In this document: positions 8,829 through 17,391 of the stretch, piece after piece
Position numbering within the stretch: position 1 is the stretch's first letter
How the letters are laid out: each line of letters starts with the position of its first letter
The notes under the pieces: model-generated
What the model saw: the letters and a program-made list of their open reading frames with translations, nothing else
Told to the model about the DNA's origin: nothing
Database searches by the model: none
Translations under genes and position numbers: made by a program
Source of the DNA: Caryophanales bacterium UBA6985
GTDB taxonomy: Bacteria > Bacillota_I > Bacilli_A > RF39 > UBA660
Assembly: GCA_002450035.1 (NCBI GenBank)
Contig: DJYF01000043.1
Location: 11,522 to 75,521, forward strand
Direction: 5' to 3'
Length of the DNA stretch: 64,000 nucleotides

Positions 8829-11021
8829 ATGAAAGTTATCAAAAGAGATGGCCACATGGTCGATTATAGCCCTGACAAAATCGAGCAAGCGATTGAAAAG
8901 GCTAATGCTGAAGTTGAAGAGGAATTCCAAGCTAGCCCTGTTCAAATCAGAAACATCATCAAGTATATCGAAAAATTAGGAAAGAAGAGGATCCTAGTTG
9001 AAGATATCCAAGATATTATCGAAACAAAATTAATGTCTATTGGTAAATATGAACTTGCTAAACATTATATTACATATAGATACACGAGAGAACTTGTAAG
9101 AAAATCTAATTCTACTGATCTTGCTATCAAAGAATTAATTGATGGAGAATCAGAATACTGGAATACTGAAAATTCTAATAAGAATGCTAAAGTAGTAACT
9201 ACTCAAAGAGACTATCTTGCTGGTATTACTAGTACAGATATTACTAAACGTTTCTTACTTCCTGAAGACATTGTAAAAGCTCATGAAGATGGTATTATTC
9301 ACTTCCATGATGCTGACTACTTTGCTCAAAATGCTTTACATAATTGTGACTTAATCAATCTAGAAGATATGTTACAAAATGGAACAAATGTAAATGGAGT
9401 AATGATTGAAAAACCTCATAGATTCTTAACAGCTATGACTATCGCTACTCAATTAATTACAGCAGTTTCATCAAGTCAATATGGTGGTGCTACAATTACA
9501 CTTACACATTTAGCTCCATTTATTAGACAATCAAAAGAAGCTTATGAAAAGAAGTATAAAGAAAGAAAATTAACTAAAGCTCAAATTGCAAAATTTGTTG
9601 ATGAAGATTTAAGAAAAGAAATAACAGATGGAGTTCAAACTTTCCAATATCAAATAAATTCCATGACTACTACAAATGGTCAAGCACCATTCTTAAGTGT
9701 TAACATGTATTTAGGTGAAACTGAGGAATACAAAGAAGAACTTGCAATGTTAATTGAAGAATTCTTAAAACAAAGAATTCAAGGTATGAAGAATGAAAAT
9801 GGAGTTTATATTACTCCAGCATTCCCTAAATTACTTTATGTACTAGAAGAAGATAATATTAATCCAAAAGGAAAATATTATTATTTAACTAAGTTAGCTG
9901 CTGAATGTACAGCTAAACGTATGGTACCAGATTATATTTCTGAAAAAGTAATGAAAGAATTAAAGATTAATGAACTTGGTGAAGGAGAATGTTATCCATG
10001 TATGGGATGTCGTTCATTCTTAACACCAGATAGAGGTATTACAAGAGGTAATGTTGCTAAAGCTAAAAACTATGTTCCTGGTAAAGGAAAATACTATGGT
10101 AGATTTAACCAAGGTGTTGTTACTATTAACTTAGTTGATGCTGCTTTATCTAGTGATAAAGATATGGACTACTTCTGGCAAATTATGGATGAACGTCTTG
10201 AACTATGCCATAGAGCACTTCAAATTAGACATAAACGTTTATCTAAAGTAACAAGTGATGTTGCTCCAATTCTATGGCAACATGGTGCACTTGCTAGACT
10301 TGATAAGGGTGAATCAATCCATGAATTATTACATGGAGGATATTCAACTATTTCACTAGGATATGCAGGACTTTATGAATGTGTTAAATACATGACTGGT
10401 CACTCACATACTGATGGTGGTAAAGGTTATGAATTTGCTATTCAAGTAATGCAAAAATTAAATGATAAATGTAAAGAGTGGAAAGATGCAGAAGATATTG
10501 ATTATTCTGTATATGGTACTCCAATTGAATCAACTACATATAAATTTGCTAAATGCTTAAAAGAAAGATTTGGTGTAATTAAAGGTATTACAGATAGAAA
10601 TTATATTACTAATTCATACCATGTACCTGTATTTGAAAAAATTGATGCCTTTACAAAATTAAAATTAGAATCTGAATTCCAAAAATTATCTCCAGGAGGT
10701 GCTATTTCATATATTGAAACAGCAAATCTTGCAAATAATATTCCAGCAGTAATGGAAGTTATTAAATTTATTTATGATAATATTATGTATGCTGAACTTA
10801 ATTCTAAATTCGATTATTGTAAAGCATGTGGTTACACAGGAGAAATATTAATAGATGATAATCTTGAATGGTATTGTCCAAACTGTGGTAACAGAGATCA
10901 TGATAAATTAAACGTTGCTCGTAGAACATGTGGTTATATTGGATCTAACTTCTGGAACAAAGGAAGAACTCAAGAAATAAAAGAAAGAGTAATTCACTTA
11001 GATAACGAAAAAGCTGAATAA
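8829..11021 (+). CDS. nrdD: Anaerobic ribonucleoside-triphosphate reductase
   Basis: Class III ribonucleotide reductase, which makes deoxynucleoside triphosphates without oxygen using a glycyl radical. From the N-terminus there is an ATP-cone (MKVIKRDGHMVDYSPDKIEQ onward), the large catalytic barrel, a C-terminal zinc site (CKACGY and CPNCGN) and the glycyl-radical loop RRTCGYIGSNFWN. I chose the ATG at 8829 (MKVIKRDG) because it matches the family start and has GGAAGAGGT upstream; an in-frame ATG at 8808 would add seven residues. nrdG follows 13 bp later. Expression is probably under the Crp/Fnr site at 8728. Confidence 0.96.
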   Translation: MKVIKRDGHMVDYSPDKIEQAIEKANAEVEEEFQASPVQIRNIIKYIEKLGKKRILVEDIQDIIETKLMSIGKYELAKHYITYRYTRELVRKSNSTDLAIKELIDGESEYWNTENSNKNAKVVTTQRDYLAGITSTDITKRFLLPEDIVKAHEDGIIHFHDADYFAQNALHNCDLINLEDMLQNGTNVNGVMIEKPHRFLTAMTIATQLITAVSSSQYGGATITLTHLAPFIRQSKEAYEKKYKERKLTKAQIAKFVDEDLRKEITDGVQTFQYQINSMTTTNGQAPFLSVNMYLGETEEYKEELAMLIEEFLKQRIQGMKNENGVYITPAFPKLLYVLEEDNINPKGKYYYLTKLAAECTAKRMVPDYISEKVMKELKINELGEGECYPCMGCRSFLTPDRGITRGNVAKAKNYVPGKGKYYGRFNQGVVTINLVDAALSSDKDMDYFWQIMDERLELCHRALQIRHKRLSKVTSDVAPILWQHGALARLDKGESIHELLHGGYSTISLGYAGLYECVKYMTGHSHTDGGKGYEFAIQVMQKLNDKCKEWKDAEDIDYSVYGTPIESTTYKFAKCLKERFGVIKGITDRNYITNSYHVPVFEKIDAFTKLKLESEFQKLSPGGAISYIETANLANNIPAVMEVIKFIYDNIMYAELNSKFDYCKACGYTGEILIDDNLEWYCPNCGNRDHDKLNVARRTCGYIGSNFWNKGRTQEIKERVIHLDNEKAE

Positions 11022-11034
11022 ATAGGTAAAGCCA

Positions 11035-11526
11035 ATGAGATACAATACAATTAGACAAACAGATATTTCTAATGGTCCAGGAATAAGAGTATCAATTTTT
11101 ATGCAAGGATGCGTATTTCATTGTAAGAACTGTTTTAATCCAGATACTTGGGATTTTAAAGCAGGAAATGAATTCACTGATGAAACCATAGAAAAAGTCC
11201 TTAACTTATGTGAACCATCATATATAAAAGGACTTTCTATTCTAGGTGGAGAACCAATGCATCCTAAAAATATAGAAGGAACTACTAAACTTGCTCGTAT
11301 GTTTAAAGAGAGATTCCCTGATAAGACTATTTGGTCTTGGACAGGTTACTTATTTGATGACATTAAGGATAATGAAGTATTTAAATATATAGATGTTTTA
11401 GTAGATGGTAGGTTTGTTGATGAACTTAGAAACCCAAACCTTAAATGGAAAGGTTCAAGTAATCAAAGAGTAATAGATGTACAAAAATCTCTTAAAAAGG
11501 GAGAAGTAGTACTTTCAAAAGAATAG
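11035..11526 (+). CDS. nrdG: Anaerobic ribonucleotide reductase activase (radical SAM)
   Basis: NrdG uses S-adenosylmethionine and a 4Fe-4S cluster to place the glycyl radical on NrdD. The radical-SAM motif is CVFHCKNC (C26, C30 and C33; CX3CX2C), preceded by NGPGIRVSIFMQG. LGGEPM is the glycine-rich SAM-binding motif. The 163-residue length is normal. It sits in an operon with nrdD and a dUTPase gene. Confidence 0.95.
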   Translation: MRYNTIRQTDISNGPGIRVSIFMQGCVFHCKNCFNPDTWDFKAGNEFTDETIEKVLNLCEPSYIKGLSILGGEPMHPKNIEGTTKLARMFKERFPDKTIWSWTGYLFDDIKDNEVFKYIDVLVDGRFVDELRNPNLKWKGSSNQRVIDVQKSLKKGEVVLSKE

Positions 11527-11537
11527 ACGGAGTGAAA

Positions 11538-11996
11538 ATGAAAACAAGAGGATTTGAAATTGCAAAAGGCTGGGAAGATAGAGATATAAATTTTCCAGTT
11601 AGAAAAACATTACATGCAGCAGGATATGATGTAGAAGCTGCAGAAGATACAGTTATTCCTCCATTTGAAAGAGGTTGTAAACCAACACTTATTCATACAG
11701 GATTAAAAGCTTATTGCCAAGATAATGAATGGTATATGCTTGCAAATCGTTCAAGTAATCCTGGTAAGAAAAAGTTAGTTCTTGCAAATGGAATAGGTAT
11801 AATTGATGCCGATTACTATGGTAACCCTGATAATGATGGAGAATTCATGTATGCATATTACAATATGAGTAATGAAGATGTTGTTATCAAGAAACATGAT
11901 GTAATTGGTCAATTAGTATTCATGAGTTATTTAACTGTGGATGAAGATAAAGCTGAAGGTGTAAGAACTGGAGGATTTGGTTCAACTGATAAATAG
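11538..11996 (+). CDS. dut: dUTP diphosphatase (trimeric dUTPase family)
   Basis: Hydrolyses dUTP to dUMP, keeping uracil out of DNA and feeding thymidylate synthase. Family motifs are visible: AAGYDVEAAED (motif 1), ANRSSNPGKKKLVLANG (motifs 2-3), GIIDADYYGNP with the catalytic Asp (motif 3), GQLVFM (motif 4) and the C-terminal GGFGSTDK lid (motif 5). The 152-residue length is normal. I chose the ATG at 11538; an in-frame GTG at 11532 is part of the ribosome-binding region. It follows nrdG closely, so this operon makes dNTPs and sanitises them. Confidence 0.88.
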   Translation: MKTRGFEIAKGWEDRDINFPVRKTLHAAGYDVEAAEDTVIPPFERGCKPTLIHTGLKAYCQDNEWYMLANRSSNPGKKKLVLANGIGIIDADYYGNPDNDGEFMYAYYNMSNEDVVIKKHDVIGQLVFMSYLTVDEDKAEGVRTGGFGSTDK

Positions 11997-12018
11997 TACC
12001 ATTTGGTACTATTTTTTA
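11992..12018 (+). terminator. Terminator of the nrdDG-dut operon
   Basis: A perfect 9-bp stem (11992-12000 with 12005-12013, loop ATTT) is followed by T6. The left arm contains the stop codon. Confidence 0.9.
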
Positions 12019-12065
12019 GTTAATAAACACATTTACACATTATGTATATTATGCTCTTTAAAAAT

Positions 12066-12094
12066 TTGACTAAAAGCCTTAAAACGAGTAAAAT
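12066..12094 (+). promoter_or_regulatory. Sigma-A-type promoter
   Basis: TTGACT, 17 bp, TAAAAT, upstream of the gene starting at 12122. Confidence 0.65.
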
Positions 12095-12121
12095 ATGTAA
12101 CTATTGAAAGGAGAAAGTATT

Positions 12122-13015
12122 ATGATTAGAACAAATACATTTGAAAAGAAATACAGCATACTAGCTCCTTATATAACTGATGAAGGCGTTAGAAAAAATA
12201 TGCTTCAAAATAAAGACTTAATTAGAAAATATGAATCTAATATGTTTATGATTAAAGCATATATAACTGAACTAGATAAAAGATTTGACAAACTTACTAT
12301 TAATAAATTTATTGTAGATACAATATTTAAATTTCCTGATGAAGTATTAGTATCATTTATAACAGCTTATCTTAATAGTAGCGAGGAATCTAAAAATAAT
12401 TTAAATGTTGTACAATTCTATAAAAAAGTATTATCATTTGGACCTGATGTAATTAAATATATTGAAGATCATGGTATTGTTACAAATCGTGAATGTAAAA
12501 AGTTACCTCAAAAGATTATAAATGATAGATTTAATTGTTTAGAACGTGGATTAACTTATAATGGTCTTCCTTTAAAAGAAGCATTTGATTTTCTTTCTCC
12601 AAACGAAAAAGAAATCTTAGTTGAATTTTTACAAACTAATAATTATTCCTTATTAGATGAATTATTTGGAAATTACTTTAATCTAAAAACACTTCTAAAT
12701 TTACTAAAACATACAGGTATTTCTACAGATATTATTAATAAAAATAATTATAATGCTCTAGGTGGTGAAGGATTACAAATGATTGTAATAGTTCTATTCT
12801 CATCTCTAGGAGATATAAATATTAAGAATACTATTAATAATATTAAAACGTTACTTGATAATAAGAGATATGATTTAATTCATTCCTTACTTGCAAGCAA
12901 CATGCTAATATATGCACATTATATAGATACAACAAATGTTGAATCTTTAAGCGAAGAAGAAATGCTTGATCACATAAATGTATCTCGTGTAATCTTAGAA
13001 AAGACTGCAGCTTAA
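12122..13015 (+). CDS. Unknown helical protein
   Basis: I do not recognise this 297-residue protein. It is predicted soluble and mostly helical, with no signal peptide, membrane span, cysteine cluster or known catalytic motif. The start at 12122 (MIRTNTFEKKY) is preceded by GAAAGGAG at normal spacing; a TTG 18 bp upstream lies before the ribosome-binding site and is unlikely. It is a single-gene unit with its own promoter and terminator, between the nucleotide operon and the SWIM protein. Confidence 0.7.
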   Translation: MIRTNTFEKKYSILAPYITDEGVRKNMLQNKDLIRKYESNMFMIKAYITELDKRFDKLTINKFIVDTIFKFPDEVLVSFITAYLNSSEESKNNLNVVQFYKKVLSFGPDVIKYIEDHGIVTNRECKKLPQKIINDRFNCLERGLTYNGLPLKEAFDFLSPNEKEILVEFLQTNNYSLLDELFGNYFNLKTLLNLLKHTGISTDIINKNNYNALGGEGLQMIVIVLFSSLGDINIKNTINNIKTLLDNKRYDLIHSLLASNMLIYAHYIDTTNVESLSEEEMLDHINVSRVILEKTAA

Positions 13016-13042
13016 ATGAACTATTTAATAGTTCATTTTTTT
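13014..13042 (+). terminator. Terminator
   Basis: A perfect 11-bp stem (13014-13024 with 13028-13038) starts inside the stop codon and ends in T7. Confidence 0.9.
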
Positions 13043-13043
13043 A

Positions 13044-13052
13044 TGGTATTAT
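13044..13052 (+). promoter_or_regulatory. Extended -10 promoter
   Basis: TGGTATTAT lies directly after the T-run of the preceding terminator and 23 bp before the ATG at 13076. Confidence 0.6.
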
Positions 13053-13075
13053 ATCCATTGAAATGAAGTGATTAT

Positions 13076-14104
13076 ATGGAAAACATTAATAATAAAGATG
13101 CATACTTAGAAAAAGTAAAACAAATACAAAAAAGATTTAAAAAAGATGAATTAATTTATGATTCTTTATTTATCAATTATCAAAATATGTCTATTTATGT
13201 AGGTCTATTCTTTATTAAAAAACTAAAATGCTATAAACTTATTTGGATTGATTTAGATGATTATAATAATAGATACTTTAATAGATATATAAACTTAGTA
13301 CGTGTAAGTAATTATTATGTTAATTTACTTTTAAGTTTCTTAAGCACATATGATGGATTGACTGAAATATCAGATGTTACCTCAGATGATAAAATATTCT
13401 CATTTTATTGTTATAAGAAAACAGGAGATAATAAAAACATTAATATTTCTGTTAATAGATTCCTTCCAAGAGAAGCTTTTAAACTATGTGATTTAATTCT
13501 TTCAATGGGAGAGTATTTACCACATAACTTATATTCACTTTTTGATGAATTACTTGCTCGTATAAATAATAAGGTAAATAATCAAGATTATTTAGAAGAC
13601 TATGAAATAGATATCATGAATTGTAATCTTGATGATGTATATGGATCTAAGATATCTAAGGATGGTGAGTCTTTTTATTCTAAAGACAAAATTAAATTTT
13701 TAGAAAAAATTGGAGATGAGTACTATGCGTATATAGAAGATAACGATGAAGTTTATACTGTAATTATTACACCAGATGAAAAGCGTGGTACTACTCAAAT
13801 ATATTGTTCTTGTCCAGGAGAATATTTATGTAAACACTCAAATGCAGTTATTAGAGCGATAAGAGATAAGAAATGGAAAAGATTTGCAAAAATAGTTTAT
13901 ATGAATCCAAACGTACCTGCAATTGAACGTATAGAAGACTTTAATTATTTCTTATGTGTAGATGTCGTGGATGATAAATTTGTTGTAATCAATCATGAAG
14001 GCAAGATTGATGAAATAGAAATATATGATCCAGGAAGAGTATGTAACTGGAAAATAATATCTGATACTAAAGATAAAATGCTTAAAAATAAATTAAATAT
14101 ATAA
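13076..14104 (+). CDS. SWIM zinc-finger protein
   Basis: The 342-residue protein carries a SWIM-type zinc motif (CSCPGEYLCKHSNAVIRA; CxC then CxH) near residue 240. The motif follows a beta-rich lead-in (YTVIITPDEKRGTTQIY), the usual SWIM setting. SWIM domains bind DNA or proteins and often accompany SNF2 or MULE enzymes, but no such partner domain is seen here. The N-terminal half (1-180) is helical and unrecognised. It is an isolated gene just upstream of tRNA-Arg. The function is unknown; nucleic-acid binding is an inference from the motif. Confidence 0.7.
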   Translation: MENINNKDAYLEKVKQIQKRFKKDELIYDSLFINYQNMSIYVGLFFIKKLKCYKLIWIDLDDYNNRYFNRYINLVRVSNYYVNLLLSFLSTYDGLTEISDVTSDDKIFSFYCYKKTGDNKNINISVNRFLPREAFKLCDLILSMGEYLPHNLYSLFDELLARINNKVNNQDYLEDYEIDIMNCNLDDVYGSKISKDGESFYSKDKIKFLEKIGDEYYAYIEDNDEVYTVIITPDEKRGTTQIYCSCPGEYLCKHSNAVIRAIRDKKWKRFAKIVYMNPNVPAIERIEDFNYFLCVDVVDDKFVVINHEGKIDEIEIYDPGRVCNWKIISDTKDKMLKNKLNI

Positions 14105-14119
14105 TTTATAAACTTTTGG

Positions 14120-14148
14120 TTGCATTTTGCTGCGAATTATTATATAAT
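14120..14148 (+). promoter_or_regulatory. Promoter of tRNA-Arg
   Basis: TTGCAT, 17 bp, TATAAT. It shares TTGCATTTT at the -35 with the promoter of the structured RNA at 35112. Confidence 0.8.
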
Positions 14149-14168
14149 CAATTTGTTCGCAGTGATAT

Positions 14169-14245
14169 GTCTGGGTAGCTCAGCTGGATAGAGCATCCGC
14201 CTTCTAAGCGGCAGGTCAGGAGTTCGAATCTCCTCCTGGACACCA
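14169..14245 (+). tRNA. tRNA-Arg (anticodon TCT)
   Basis: A cloverleaf is visible. The 7-bp acceptor pairs 14169-14175 with 14235-14241 and has two G-U pairs. A GCTC/GAGC D-arm follows. The anticodon loop CTTCTAA gives TCT, which reads AGA. A 5-bp T-stem carries TTCGAAT, and CCA is encoded at 14243-14245. The outer anticodon-stem pair (27-43) is a T-C mismatch. AGA is the common Arg codon here, so this is a major tRNA. Confidence 0.95.
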
Positions 14246-14255
14246 TTTTGAATAT

Positions 14256-14283
14256 AAACCAATCATTTGATTGGTTTTTATTT
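14256..14283 (+). terminator. Terminator after tRNA-Arg
   Basis: The inverted repeat 14256-14265 with 14268-14277 is followed by a T-rich run. Confidence 0.8.
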
Positions 14284-14321
14284 TTGCTTTAAAAAAGCAT
14301 TTATGAACTTAGATTTTAGTT

Positions 14322-14348
14322 GTTAAATAATTATTTAACTATTATAAT
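14322..14348 (+). promoter_or_regulatory. Promoter with an 18-bp perfect palindrome
   Basis: GTTAAATAATTATTTAAC (14322-14339) is a perfect palindrome. It lies immediately before the TATAAT at 14343-14348 and occupies the -35/-10 spacer, a repressor-type position for the TPR gene. Confidence 0.6.
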
Positions 14349-14376
14349 AATAAACAACAAACAGGGAGTGATTACA

Positions 14377-16275
14377 ATGGCAATGGAGCAATATACTGTT
14401 CTAAAATCTTTGATGGGGGAGGCAACAGTTCAAAGACTAATTTCTTTAGAAAAGATTAAAAAAGAAGCAGACGATTATATTGTTACAGATTCTAATCTTT
14501 TAGAACAACTATTTGTACAATGTTTAGACTTATCACTTAATCCAAAGTTTTTACTTGTTCCTGATTCTTGTAAAGAAGATAAATTATTAAATTCTATTTA
14601 CGTTTATACAATTGAAAAAAATTACTCTCTTGCAATTGAAGCTTTAATTGAGTTATATAAAGTAGTTCCAACTTTAGGAATTAAATTATTAATAGAAGCA
14701 TTTAAAAAATATGATGATGAAAATATTTATATATTAAAAGATAATGTTATGAAAGATCCTGCTGTAACAGAAGGATTACATAAAGTTGAAAGAAAACTAT
14801 TAATAAATATTGATATGTACAATGTAGCAGAAGCACAAAAATTATCAGATATATTAATAAATTCTTATGGTGAAGATGTAAAAACAATGTTTTTTATTAA
14901 TATGAAGTTGATGGGAGACATAGGTACTAAACTTTCACTTGATCCTACATATCAAGGTTCATTTGATAGAAATCAATACATGGGAGACCCTGCTTCAATT
15001 TTAAATGCTGTTCTTAAGTCTGAAGACCTTTATAGAGCAATAGAAATTGTTAATAAAGGAGTTGAAGATAATCCTAATTCTATTGAATGGCGCCTATATT
15101 CAAATACTATGAAACAACTAGAAGTATTACTTGAAAAGAATTCTAAATCTTCACAGTTAAAATCAATGGTTAATGCATCAGTTGCTAAATCATATAGTGA
15201 TGTTTTTTCAAACACACCATATCCAGGTTTTACTGTATCTCAAATAGATGAAATAGAAACATTTGATTTAAAAGAATTTGAAAACGAAGACTTCTTTGAA
15301 AAATATGAAGATGCATTCTTTAAAGAACATGATTATAATAAAGCAAGAGTATATTTACTTAAAGCTATAAAACAACAAGCAATAAATGGAGAAAGTGATT
15401 CATTTGATTATCTTATGGAAGAATTAGATAAGCTTATTATGAATGAAGAAAACGGTGTAGATTTACATAATTATAATGTTGCATTTGATTTTGCATTAAG
15501 TTATATAGATAAAGAAGAATATGATAAAGCACTTCCTTATGCTTCTAGAATGGCTAATGAACTTACATATAGTACAGGAAGAGCATACTCATTACTTGGT
15601 ATTTGCTATGCTAATCTTGGAGATAAAGAAAAAGCTGCAAAATGGATATTTGCTGCTATTAATAATGGTGTTGCTCCATCATTTATAGAAGAATATATTG
15701 ATGTTTTATATGATGCTGGTAAATATAATGAAGTAGCTATTGCAGCAAATAATTATGTAGCATATTCAAATGAGGATAGTGTTAAAGTACTTTATGTATT
15801 TGCAGCAGCTTTATTAAAAATTGGTGAATATGATGAAGCACTTATAGAATTAGATGAATGTGCCGCAATACTATCGGATGAATATAATTTAGATATATCA
15901 TTTGAAGAAGAAAGAAATGCTATTGAAGAATCTCGAAGAGGTAACACTAAAGATTTCTCTTATGCAGATTATATAGATTACACTCTAGATGATGTTGCAA
16001 TTGAATTAACAGATTCAATAGATCAATGTTACAAGGAAGCAGAAGATATATTAGTTAATTTAAATAAAGAAAGTGATCCTTCAAGAATAAATATGCTTGT
16101 AGATCATTTATTTACTGTTACTAGAATGTTATTTTATAAAGAAGATGTTAATAGAGCAGTTAATATTTTATATGGTATTGAACCATATCTTGATGAAAAA
16201 ATACTTCCAAAGGAAAAAGTTAAAACATACAAAAAAATGTTTAAAGATTTAACAATTAGACCAAAAAAGAGATAG
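14377..16275 (+). CDS. Tetratricopeptide-repeat protein
   Basis: The 632-residue soluble protein has TPR-like helical pairs, clearest at GRAYSLLGICYANLGDKEKA and VLYVFAAALLKIGEYDEAL in the C-terminal half. The rest is helical, acidic and unrecognised. The ATG at 14377 has GGGAGTGAT upstream; a TTG 57 bp earlier lies within the promoter region and is unlikely. TPRs make protein-interaction scaffolds, so a partner-binding role is likely, but the partner cannot be inferred. It is a single-gene unit with a palindromic operator candidate, so it may be specifically repressed. Confidence 0.75.
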   Translation: MAMEQYTVLKSLMGEATVQRLISLEKIKKEADDYIVTDSNLLEQLFVQCLDLSLNPKFLLVPDSCKEDKLLNSIYVYTIEKNYSLAIEALIELYKVVPTLGIKLLIEAFKKYDDENIYILKDNVMKDPAVTEGLHKVERKLLINIDMYNVAEAQKLSDILINSYGEDVKTMFFINMKLMGDIGTKLSLDPTYQGSFDRNQYMGDPASILNAVLKSEDLYRAIEIVNKGVEDNPNSIEWRLYSNTMKQLEVLLEKNSKSSQLKSMVNASVAKSYSDVFSNTPYPGFTVSQIDEIETFDLKEFENEDFFEKYEDAFFKEHDYNKARVYLLKAIKQQAINGESDSFDYLMEELDKLIMNEENGVDLHNYNVAFDFALSYIDKEEYDKALPYASRMANELTYSTGRAYSLLGICYANLGDKEKAAKWIFAAINNGVAPSFIEEYIDVLYDAGKYNEVAIAANNYVAYSNEDSVKVLYVFAAALLKIGEYDEALIELDECAAILSDEYNLDISFEEERNAIEESRRGNTKDFSYADYIDYTLDDVAIELTDSIDQCYKEAEDILVNLNKESDPSRINMLVDHLFTVTRMLFYKEDVNRAVNILYGIEPYLDEKILPKEKVKTYKKMFKDLTIRPKKR

Positions 16276-16294
16276 ATAATTATCTATCTTTTTG
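16270..16294 (+). terminator. Terminator built on the stop codon
   Basis: AGATAGATAA and TTATCTATCT are contiguous perfect inverted arms (16270-16289), followed by TTTTTG. The TAG stop lies in the left arm. Confidence 0.8.
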
Positions 16295-16339
16295 TTTTAC
16301 ATAGAAAACACACCAAAACTATTAAAAAATAATGAAAAA

Positions 16340-16348
16340 TGGTATAAT
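16340..16348 (+). promoter_or_regulatory. Extended -10 promoter
   Basis: TGGTATAAT lies 20 bp before the ATG at 16369, with GGAAGTGAT in between as ribosome-binding site. Confidence 0.7.
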
Positions 16349-16368
16349 TTATACATGGAAGTGATTTT

Positions 16369-17391
16369 ATGAGCTTGGTTAAATACGCATTAAGTGGAAG
16401 TATTAAAAGATTTAGTGATAAACTTGAAGTTATCTCTAAAAAAACAGGAAAATCTAAAAAACAATTATTTAGACATTTTCTTCATTGTTTTAGAATAACA
16501 GGTGGAGGTTATAGTGATTACCTTAACTATGAGTTTTATAATAAAACAGATAAAGAAATAAAAGAGTATGCTACTATTAAAACTCAAGATGTTTTCTATA
16601 GTATTGTATCTCCTGGAGCATATAAAGATTTTTTTTCTGTTAAATCTAATTTTTTAAAAAACTTTTCAAAATATATAAAAAGAGATTCTTTTTATAAAGG
16701 AACTAAAAAAGAATTAAAAGAGTTCCTAGAAAGAAATAAAAAAATAGTCTATAAACCAGTTACAGGTCTTGCTGGAGACTCTGTAAAATCAATTGTTACA
16801 AAGGATATTAAAGATATAGACGCGTTTTATAAAGAAATTACAGAAGAAAAAGATATCTTACTAGAAGGATTTGTAGAACAACATCATGAAATATCTGAGT
16901 TTGCAAGTAAGAGTTGTAATACTATAAGAGTAATGACTTTTGGTTATAATGGTCACTCAGAAATACTATGTGCAATCATGCGTTTTGGTAATGGAGAAGC
17001 AGATGTTGATAATTTCCATCAAGGTGGCATGGCATGCTTAGTAGATGTTGAAACAGGTACTCTTGTAGGAGATGCTATTAATAAGAATGTAGAACATTTT
17101 AAGAAACATCCAAAAAGTGGTAAAAAGTTTGATGGATTTAAGATTCCTAACTGGGATATAGTTAAAAAGACATGTCTAGAAGCAGCTTTAGTAAGTGATA
17201 AGATTCATGTAGTAGGTTGGGATGTAGCAGTTACTGAAGATGGATGTACATTTATTGAAGGAAACAGAAGAGCAGGATTTGATCTTGTTCAAGTACTTTA
17301 TCAAACTGGTAAAAAAGATATCATGAGATATGTATTATCGGAGATGAATAAAGAAGGAGAATTTAAAGGTCAAATAAAGGTGAAAATATGA
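16369..17391 (+). CDS. Sugar-transfer-associated ATP-grasp protein
   Basis: The 340-residue protein fits the ATP-grasp family found in polysaccharide and cell-wall gene clusters. Visible elements are the nucleotide-binding KPVTGLAGDSV (near 125), LLEGFVEQHHEISEF, the arginine strand CNTIRVMTFG and the metal-binding GWDVAVTEDGCTFIEGN near 290. It likely activates a carboxylate with ATP to form an amide or similar bond on a surface glycan; the substrate is unknown. Its TGA stop overlaps the ATG of the flippase gene (ATGA), so the two proteins are translationally coupled and probably act on the same lipid-linked precursor. TGA is rarely used as a stop in this window. Confidence 0.8.
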   Translation: MSLVKYALSGSIKRFSDKLEVISKKTGKSKKQLFRHFLHCFRITGGGYSDYLNYEFYNKTDKEIKEYATIKTQDVFYSIVSPGAYKDFFSVKSNFLKNFSKYIKRDSFYKGTKKELKEFLERNKKIVYKPVTGLAGDSVKSIVTKDIKDIDAFYKEITEEKDILLEGFVEQHHEISEFASKSCNTIRVMTFGYNGHSEILCAIMRFGNGEADVDNFHQGGMACLVDVETGTLVGDAINKNVEHFKKHPKSGKKFDGFKIPNWDIVKKTCLEAALVSDKIHVVGWDVAVTEDGCTFIEGNRRAGFDLVQVLYQTGKKDIMRYVLSEMNKEGEFKGQIKVKI

